Shown here piece by piece: positions 58,633-64,000 of a stretch of DNA of 64,000 nt (positions are counted from its first letter, which is position 1; each line of letters begins with the position of its first letter). The translations under genes and the position numbers were made by a program. This DNA comes from Mucilaginibacter sp. KACC 22773. GTDB taxonomy: Bacteria; Bacteroidota; Bacteroidia; Sphingobacteriales; Sphingobacteriaceae. The notes under the pieces are model-generated. The model made no database searches, was not told the DNA's origin, and saw nothing but the letters and a program-made list of their open reading frames with translations. The DNA is taken from positions 6,758,001 to 6,822,000 of the forward strand of contig NZ_CP117883.1 in the NCBI RefSeq assembly GCF_028736215.1, written 5' to 3'.

Positions 58633-59478
58633 ATGTATAAGAAACAAATAGCCGTTAGTGTAGCAATAGTTGCTGTTATGGGCTATTTGTATTATTTACC
58701 TGTTAAAGGTTTAATAAAACCTAAAGAGGCCAAAAGCGATAAAACAACGGTACTTAACAGCCGTAAAGCTGTTACAACAGTAACGGTTGATATGGTATCT
58801 GAGCCCGCCAAAGCAGCAATTGGGGCAGCATTGGCAGCAAAGATAAATGACCTTGAAGGGCAATTGAAAACTGCATCGGGCGCTGATGCCGATAAGTTGC
58901 AGCTGCAACTTGCCAAACAGTGGGACGATGATAACCAACCCGCACCCGCGGCGTTTTACTACCAGGCCCTGGCCCGGAAAAATAACAAAGCCGAGGATTG
59001 GTTAAATGCAGGTGGCCGTTTTAACGATGCATACAAACTTACCCAGGATACTTTATTGCAGCCCGCTTTTGTAAGCAACGCTGCCGAGGCTTTTCAAAAT
59101 GCCTTAAAGTTACAACCTGAAAGCCTTGCAGGCAAAACAGGATTAGGCGTAGCGTACGTAAATGGCGCAGGCGCACCTATGCAGGGGATAGCCTTGCTGC
59201 TTGAAGTAGTAAAAAAGGACCCGAATAACTGGAGCGCCAACCTTAATTTAGGAATGTTTGCCATGAAATCGGGCCAATTTGAAAAAGCAGTTGCAAGGTT
59301 TAAAACATTGCTTGCCCAAAAAACAGAGCTTGAGCCGGAGTTTTACCTGGCCGAAAGCTATAAGCAACTGGGCATGAAAAAGGAAGCCATTGAGGCTTAC
59401 CAAAAGTGCAAAAGTATGGTGCCGGATCAAGCATTTGTGCAACGTATTGATGACGATATAAACGAATTAAAGAAGTAA
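58633..59478 (+). CDS. TPR-repeat membrane-anchored protein
   Basis: A 281-residue protein with a single N-terminal hydrophobic helix (IAVSVAIVAVMGYLYYLPV, residues about 5-23). A linker precedes three to four tetratricopeptide repeats at about 90-278 (QLAKQWDDDNQPAPAAFYYQ, AAEAFQNALKLQPESLAGKT, NLNLGMFAMKSGQFEKAVAR, ESYKQLGMKKEAIEAYQKCK). It is anchored in the inner membrane with the repeats outside, likely a scaffold. The conserved gene order HU-TPR-small ribosomal protein-RNase G suggests a link to RNA or ribosome biology; this is inference. Confidence 0.88.
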   Translation: MYKKQIAVSVAIVAVMGYLYYLPVKGLIKPKEAKSDKTTVLNSRKAVTTVTVDMVSEPAKAAIGAALAAKINDLEGQLKTASGADADKLQLQLAKQWDDDNQPAPAAFYYQALARKNNKAEDWLNAGGRFNDAYKLTQDTLLQPAFVSNAAEAFQNALKLQPESLAGKTGLGVAYVNGAGAPMQGIALLLEVVKKDPNNWSANLNLGMFAMKSGQFEKAVARFKTLLAQKTELEPEFYLAESYKQLGMKKEAIEAYQKCKSMVPDQAFVQRIDDDINELKK

Positions 59479-59500
59479 TCAACATTTAAAAATTATTATT

Positions 59501-59590
59501 ATGCCCAGCGGTAAAAAACGTAAAAGACACAAAATGGCTACCCACAAACGTAAAAAACGTTTGAGAAAAAACAGACATAAAAAGAAATAG
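59501..59590 (+). CDS. 29-residue mS38/AURKAIP1-like ribosomal protein (bS22-type)
   Basis: A tiny gene between the TPR gene and the RNase G terminator: MPSGKKRKRHKMATHKRKKR followed by LRKNRHKKK. It has 19 Lys/Arg residues. The KRxKMxxHKRKKRLRKxR pattern matches the AURKAIP1/COX24 domain of mitochondrial mS38 and of small-subunit protein bS22. The hallmark is the KMxxHKRKK-R core. It is too short for usual gene finders but has an ATG, a clear stop and a terminator 24 bases after it. A role at the ribosomal small subunit near the decoding region is expected from the family. Confidence 0.85.
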   Translation: MPSGKKRKRHKMATHKRKKRLRKNRHKKK

Positions 59591-59614
59591 GCTGCGATAA
59601 CCAAAGCAGATTTT

Positions 59615-59645
59615 ACCCGCCTTTTTTAAAGGTGGGTACTTTTTA
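59615..59645 (+). terminator. Terminator after the bS22-type gene
   Basis: ACCCGCCTTT (59615-59624) pairs with AAAGGTGGGT (59628-59637) with one G-T wobble, loop TTT, followed by ACTTTTTATT. It separates the HU-TPR-ribosomal transcript from the RNase G gene, or is partly read through. Confidence 0.8.
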
Positions 59646-59710
59646 TTATGAGTGTTTTTTACCCTCTTATTTACATACGGTGTTTACCGTTTTAAGAAAT
59701 GGAGTAGCAG

Positions 59711-61261
59711 TTGATAAAAGAATTAATTATCGATTCATCCCCCAATGGGGCTACCATTGCATTATTACAGGACAAACAACTTGTAGAGCTTCATAAAGAG
59801 CAAATCAGCAACAATTATACTGTTGGTGATATTTACCTTGGGCGTATTAAAAAAATAATGCCCAGTTTAAATGCCGCTTTTGTGGATGTAGGCTACGAGA
59901 AGGATGCCTTTTTGCATTATCTTGATTTGGGGCCGCAGGTGCAAAGCCTGCTTAAGCTAACCAAGCAAGTACGTAGCGGGGGATATCAGTCAAAGCTGTT
60001 GGACGGCTTTAAGCTGGAAGCCGATATCAATAAGGGCGGAAAGATTTCTGACCTGTTGACAAAAGGCCAGCTTATACCTGTACAAATAGCCAAAGAACCT
60101 ATATCAACCAAAGGGCCGCGCTTAAGTTCTGATCTTTCTATCGCAGGGCGATATGTAGTACTGGTTCCGTTTTCGGAAGCCATCTCTATCTCCAAAAAAA
60201 TAAAAAGTAACACAGAGCGTAATCGCTTGCGCAAGGTTGTTGAAAGTATTAAGCCAAAGCATTTTGGCGTAATTATCCGTACGGTATCTGAAAGCAAGGG
60301 CGTTGAGGAATTACAGAAAGACTTGCTTGATCTGATATCAAAGTGGGAAGCATTTATTACCAGGTTGCCGTCTATCGAACCATCTAAAAAGGTTTTGGGC
60401 GAAATTGGGCGTACATCAACTATCCTTAGGGATATATTGAACCCCGATTTTCAGCACATCTACGTAAATGATAACAGTATGTTCGAAGAAATTCGGTCGT
60501 ACATCCACGAGATTTCGCCGGATATGGAAAGTATAGTGCGCATGCATAAGCATAAGGAGCCTATATTTGAGCATTTTGGCGTTGATAAGCAGATTAAAGG
60601 GGCCTTTGGTAAAACTGTAAATCTTGCCGGTGGGGCCTACCTGGTAATTGAGCATACCGAAGCGTTGCACGTTATTGACGTAAACAGCGGTAACCGCACA
60701 GCCAGTAAGGAAAACCAGGAAGAGAACGCCTACCAGGTGAACAAAGAAGCGGCTAAAGAAATTGCCCGCCAGCTACGCCTGCGCGATATGGGCGGCATTG
60801 TGGTTATCGATTTTATTGATATGCACAAGCCCCAAAACCGCAAAGAGCTGTTTGACCACCTGCGTGCCGAAATGCAGCTTGACAGGGCAAAGCACACCAT
60901 TTTACCGCCGAGTAAATTTGGGCTGGTGCAAATTACCCGCCAGCGTGTAAGGCCCGAAATGAATATTGTAACCAGCGAAGTGTGCCCTACATGTAATGGT
61001 ACCGGTACCATTAGGCCAACCATTTTGCTGATGGACGACATTGAAAATAACTTCAATTATATATTGGACGAGCAAAACGAAAAGGGCATCACCCTATCTG
61101 TGCACCCATATATTGAAGCTTATATTAAACAGGGTATTTATACCCGCCAAATGAAATGGTTCCTGAAATACGGACAGTGGATTAAGGTTAAAAGCAATCC
61201 TGCTTACCAGATTACCGAATTTCACTTCTTCTCCTCAAAAGACGAAGAGATCAAATTATAA
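59711..61261 (+). CDS. rng: Ribonuclease G/E family endoribonuclease
   Basis: A 516-residue Rne/Rng-family RNase that trims 16S precursor and degrades mRNA. The start is TTG (59711). An S1 domain covers about 35-125 (VGDIYLGRIKKIMPSLNAAF, VDVGYEKDAFLHY). The catalytic DNase I-like domain has ALHVIDVNSGNRT and GGIVVIDFIDM, each with a catalytic Asp. The zinc-link CPTC is in SEVCPTCNGTGTIRPT near residues 420-435. There is no C-terminal degradosome scaffold, so RNase G size. The neighbouring HU-TPR-bS22 genes fit RNA-related clustering. Confidence 0.95.
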   Translation: MIKELIIDSSPNGATIALLQDKQLVELHKEQISNNYTVGDIYLGRIKKIMPSLNAAFVDVGYEKDAFLHYLDLGPQVQSLLKLTKQVRSGGYQSKLLDGFKLEADINKGGKISDLLTKGQLIPVQIAKEPISTKGPRLSSDLSIAGRYVVLVPFSEAISISKKIKSNTERNRLRKVVESIKPKHFGVIIRTVSESKGVEELQKDLLDLISKWEAFITRLPSIEPSKKVLGEIGRTSTILRDILNPDFQHIYVNDNSMFEEIRSYIHEISPDMESIVRMHKHKEPIFEHFGVDKQIKGAFGKTVNLAGGAYLVIEHTEALHVIDVNSGNRTASKENQEENAYQVNKEAAKEIARQLRLRDMGGIVVIDFIDMHKPQNRKELFDHLRAEMQLDRAKHTILPPSKFGLVQITRQRVRPEMNIVTSEVCPTCNGTGTIRPTILLMDDIENNFNYILDEQNEKGITLSVHPYIEAYIKQGIYTRQMKWFLKYGQWIKVKSNPAYQITEFHFFSSKDEEIKL

Positions 61262-61262
61262 A

Positions 61263-61345
61263 AAATGTGCAGATTTCAGATTTCAAATGTGCAGATGTTT
61301 GAGAGATGAAAGGCCGGTTACAGATGTGCAGATGTTGATAAAACA
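61263..61345. repeat. AATGTGCAGATTTCAGATTT simple repeat copy
   Basis: Four units of ATGTGCAGAT (61264-61336) around TTTCAGATTTCAAATG, the reverse complement of the family at 6555-6806. It follows the RNase G stop. Confidence 0.65.
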
Positions 61346-61460
61346 CCTGCACATTTTTTTTGGGGAGGGCGCCTCTGTTTAAGCTTTAAATTTAACAGGG
61401 GACCGCGTTTTTCTTTATTAAGCTTTAATAAACCGGACTTTTTATTTTTATTATTGCTTA

Positions 61461-62393
61461 ATGAGAAGAAAAGACGACATTCTTTGGAAAGGGATCCTGG
61501 AAGATGTTTTTGACGATTTTTTGTGTTTTCTTAATCCTGAAGCTGCAGAGGTTTTCGACTTTGATAAAGGTTTCGAATTCCTGGATAAAGAGCTGGAACA
61601 GGTTTTCCCGCCCGAAAACAACGAGTACTCGCCAAAAGTGATCGATAAGCTGGTTAAGGTATTTACCAAAGCAGGCAAAGAAGAATGGATTTTGGTGCAT
61701 GTGGAAGTGCAGGGCCAATATCAAAAAGATTTTGCCAGCCGCATGTACACCTATTTTTACCGCATACTGGATAAGTATCAAAAGCCAATAGTTGCCTACG
61801 CCATATTTACCGAAGCCAATACAAAAGTAAGGCCCGATCATTTTGCGATAGACTTTATGGGCACGAGCTTACGTTATACCTTTAATACCTACAAAATAGC
61901 CAGCCAAAGCGATGAAGCGCTGAAAGCCAGTGATAACCCTTTTGCCCTGGTGGTGCTTACTGCAAAGGCGGCGCTAGCAGGCAAAGACCTGAAAAGCAGC
62001 AGGGAGCGTGACGAACTATTGCTGAACTTAAAGCTTAACCTGACCAGGCTATTACTGGCCAAACAGATAGCGAAAGAAAAGATAAGGGTACTGATGAATT
62101 TTTTGAGGTATTACATACGCTTTGAAAATCAGGATATAAACACTAAATTTGAGCAACAGGTAGAAATTTTAACAGGAAGGAGCAACACCATGGGCATCGA
62201 AGAACTTTTATTAGACAGGGCTGAGAAAAAAGGCGAGAGAAAGGGTGAGAGAAAGGGTGAGAGAAAAGGCAGAAATGAAGGTGAAAAAGCAAAAGCTATA
62301 GCCATTGCCCGTGAAATGAAAAAAGAAGCCATGCCGGTTGCCCAGATCGAAAAATTCACCGGGCTTTCGGCTGAGGAAATAGAAAAATTATAA
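61461..62393 (+). CDS. Rpn/PD-(D/E)XK nuclease family protein with polar repeat
   Basis: A 310-residue protein of the Rpn recombination-promoting nuclease/putative transposase-like family. The nuclease core is at about 1-170: PEAAEVFDFDKGFEFLDKEL, then WILVHVEVQGQYQKDFASRM with the Glu-x-Gln motif of PD-(D/E)XK enzymes and YTYFYRILDKYQKPIVAYAI. A short basic linker of 12-bp repeats encodes GERKGERKGERKGR (about 255-269). A C-terminal helix (VAQIEKFTGLSAEEIEKL) follows. It has no IS ends, so it is not annotated as a mobile element. The function in Bacteroidota is unknown. Confidence 0.88.
   Translation: MRRKDDILWKGILEDVFDDFLCFLNPEAAEVFDFDKGFEFLDKELEQVFPPENNEYSPKVIDKLVKVFTKAGKEEWILVHVEVQGQYQKDFASRMYTYFYRILDKYQKPIVAYAIFTEANTKVRPDHFAIDFMGTSLRYTFNTYKIASQSDEALKASDNPFALVVLTAKAALAGKDLKSSRERDELLLNLKLNLTRLLLAKQIAKEKIRVLMNFLRYYIRFENQDINTKFEQQVEILTGRSNTMGIEELLLDRAEKKGERKGERKGERKGRNEGEKAKAIAIAREMKKEAMPVAQIEKFTGLSAEEIEKL
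62229..62268 (+). repeat. 12-bp tandem microsatellite inside the Rpn gene
   Basis: Four near-identical units of 12 bp, AAAGG(C/T)GAGAGA plus a diverged unit, encode Lys-Gly-Glu-Arg repeats. Copy number changes by 12 bp keep the frame, so the linker length can vary among strains. Confidence 0.85.
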
Positions 62394-62610
62394 GCAAGCC
62401 ACTGTAAATGCTAAAAAGGCCGTTACTTATAGTACAACGGTTAACCATAATTGGCTTTAATCCATCGTCATTAAATTTTAACTATCCGTTATTGAGTCCC
62501 CCAAAACTTATCAACTTACACAATTGAACAGCAAGCGGGAGCTTTATCCTGAAAAACTTCAACACAATTTCCCTGTCGGTTTAAGCTTAATATTAAGCCC
62601 GATTGAAGCT

Positions 62611-63270
62611 TTATAAAGTAACCAGGTTGTTTTTTATGGCATACATGGCCAGCCCTACCCGCGTTTTAAGTTCCAGTTTTTCGCAAAGTATATCGCGGTA
62701 ACCCTCTGCAGTGCGTACGCTCACAAATAGTTTGTCGGCTATTTCCTTGTAAGTAAACTCGGTGCAGGTAAGTTTTAAAAATTCAATCTCCCTGTCGGAT
62801 AATTTTGCAAAAAGGCCGGCGCTGTTTTTTGCTTCGGTTAATTGCATTACCGAGTTCATGACTTTGCGTGTTACCAGTTCATTGTAAAAGTATCCCCGGG
62901 TGGTTAGTTCATCAAAAGCCAGCTTTAATTCGGCGGGGTCGGCATCTTTTAGTACATATCCCTTTGCGCCGCTTTTAATCATTTTAATAATCGCCGCTTC
63001 GGCATCCATCGTACTAAGTGCAAGTGTTTTTATTGCAGGATAATTGGCCCGTAGCCAGGCCGTGGTGGCATATCCATCCATAACAGGCATGTTTATATCC
63101 ATTAAAACAATATCTGGCAGGTTGCCCGGTTTTAATTGTGCTATAAAATCCTTGCCGTTTGAGGCATCACATGAAACATGATAGTTTGCAAAAAGATTGA
63201 TCAAAACCGTAAGGCTTTTTCTGAAAAGCGCATGGTCATCAACTATTGCTATTTTTATTTTTTCACTCAT
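62611..63270 (-). CDS. LuxR/NarL-type response regulator
   Basis: A 219-residue response regulator. The receiver domain (1-125) has the acidic pair Asp11-Asp12 in AIVDDHALFRKSL, phospho-acceptor Asp58 in VLMDINMPVMDG and Lys near 108 (GAKGYVLKDA). A NarL-type helix-turn-helix occupies the last 65 residues (LSDREIEFLKLTCTEFTYKE, DKLFVSVRTAEGYRDIL). It acts as phosphorylated DNA-binding dimer. It overlaps the histidine kinase gene by 8 bases and is translated after it; its targets are unknown. Confidence 0.94.
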   Translation of the reverse strand: MSEKIKIAIVDDHALFRKSLTVLINLFANYHVSCDASNGKDFIAQLKPGNLPDIVLMDINMPVMDGYATTAWLRANYPAIKTLALSTMDAEAAIIKMIKSGAKGYVLKDADPAELKLAFDELTTRGYFYNELVTRKVMNSVMQLTEAKNSAGLFAKLSDREIEFLKLTCTEFTYKEIADKLFVSVRTAEGYRDILCEKLELKTRVGLAMYAIKNNLVTL

Positions 63271-64000
63271 AAGGTGTAATAATGGTAATTGTTGTCCCTA
63301 TATCTGCCCCGCTCTCAATTATGGCTTTACCACCTATAATTGCCGCGCGCTTTACAATATTTTGCAGGCCAAGCCCATGCTGTTTACAGGTTGATGATTG
63401 GCTGTCAAATCCTTTTCCGTTATCGGTTATTTCAATTTTCAAATTATCAGTATCATATGTAAAATTAACGGTTACATCCGTGGCATTGGCGTGCTTGATC
63501 ACGTTTTGAAAACTCTCCTGCATCATGCGGAATAAAATGAGCTTTTTTTCGTTTTTTATAACCCGTTCATCCCCTGTGCTATTAAGCGAAACCCGTATGA
63601 TACCGGTTTGGCTTATTCGTTGTAATTCGTGCTTTACCATCTCGGGTAAATCTGAAAACAAAACACGCTCGGGGCTCAGGCTTTTGGCAATATCACGCAA
63701 ATCGGTCATGGCTTTGCTAACGTTTTGTTTGGCTTCGGCCAACAAGGTTTTGTTCATAACCTCCTGTTGGTCCATAATATTCAGTTGCACTTTTAATACA
63801 CTTAACGTTTGCCCAACGTTGTCATGAATTTCCATGCTGATGGTATCGAAGCTTTGTTCCTGTATTTCCAGCTGCGATTTTAGCAGCTGTTCGTTAAAGT
63901 TCGTCTTCATTGTTTCCCGCTCGTTAATAAACCTGTTGCTTTTGGCCCGCTGCAATAAAACCACAAAAAAAAGGAAGCCTAACAATAGCAACAGTAAAAT
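63263..64000 (-). CDS. Sensor histidine kinase, NarL-type partner (5' end cut)
   Basis: The frame is open to the window edge, so the N-terminus is missing, perhaps by one or two dozen residues. The visible part begins with a membrane helix (LLLLGFLFFVVLLQR), then a HisKA_3-like helix with the phospho-His in ISMEIHDNVGQTLSVLKVQL. The HATPase domain has the N-box QESFQNVIKHANA, EITDNGKGF and GLGLQNIVKRAAI. No extracytoplasmic sensor is visible before the helix, and the cytoplasmic coiled-coil linker is short. Partner of the response regulator that overlaps its 3' end. Confidence 0.9.
   Translation of the reverse strand: MLLLLLLGFLFFVVLLQRAKSNRFINERETMKTNFNEQLLKSQLEIQEQSFDTISMEIHDNVGQTLSVLKVQLNIMDQQEVMNKTLLAEAKQNVSKAMTDLRDIAKSLSPERVLFSDLPEMVKHELQRISQTGIIRVSLNSTGDERVIKNEKKLILFRMMQESFQNVIKHANATDVTVNFTYDTDNLKIEITDNGKGFDSQSSTCKQHGLGLQNIVKRAAIIGGKAIIESGADIGTTITIITPYE

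Noticed and set aside
61461..62393. Insertion sequence
   Set aside because: The Rpn family is often labelled transposase, but no terminal inverted repeats or target duplications were seen.

Overview
The window is a chromosomal segment of a Bacteroidota bacterium. It is most likely Sphingobacteriaceae, perhaps Mucilaginibacter or a close relative. That placement is inferred from the 16S rRNA 5' portion at the left edge, promoter-like sites of the Bacteroidota type (TTG, about 19-20 bp, TAnnTTTG), lineage-typical families (DUF4270, DUF4920, GH92, TonB-dependent receptor with a carboxypeptidase-like N-domain, TonB-C energy transducer) and missing Shine-Dalgarno sequences. No complete prophage, transposase, CRISPR array or tRNA was found.

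Layout. 1-1347: 5' part of a minus-strand 16S gene and its leader with two tandem promoter candidates. 1348-9114: an rRNA m5C methyltransferase, a three-gene minus operon (FAD enzyme, DinB-like, CoA-binding), an ECF sigma factor, a small lipoprotein and a GH92 alpha-mannosidase. 9268-12827: lemA with two TPM-domain genes, an unknown gene overlapping a NUDIX hydrolase, and an NTF2-like protein. 13055-17776: a siderophore receptor with PepSY membrane protein behind two iron-box-like palindromes, then oxyR. 17937-23661: glmS, DUF4270 lipoprotein and a GT5-like half-enzyme, divergent from panC-panD. 23694-35934: TonB-C protein, two Crp/Fnr regulators, a membrane hydroxylase, carB, an ACP-like membrane protein, DUF4920, NHL-repeat lipoprotein, radA and an isochorismatase-like protein. 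35983-39268: an overlapping pair of large unknown lipoproteins. 39721-49844: DUF1569, the ileS-dksA-like-lspA operon, small unknown membrane proteins, an atypical SDR, and an MMPL/RND exporter. 49982-56382: two class-C-like serine hydrolases flanking a DPP-IV peptidase and a probable zeta-type toxin pair. 56527-62393: ssb, mutY, HU, a TPR protein, a 29-residue mS38/bS22-like ribosomal protein, RNase G/E and an Rpn-family protein. 62611-64000: a response regulator and histidine kinase, the latter cut by the window end.

The most striking signal is the density of short palindromic and simple repeats in the gaps, and the fact that some have entered genes. An 89-bp GC-rich palindrome sits in frame inside radA, a copy of the same family supplies the last codons and stop of the rsmF-like gene, another forms the N-terminus of a lipoprotein, and a different TGAGTAG-type repeat adds about 13 codons to ileS. 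Other points worth following are the duplicated iron box, the OxyR-type half-site in front of oxyR, FNR-like boxes beside a Crp/Fnr gene, the GT5 pseudoenzyme, and the overlapping lipoprotein pair.
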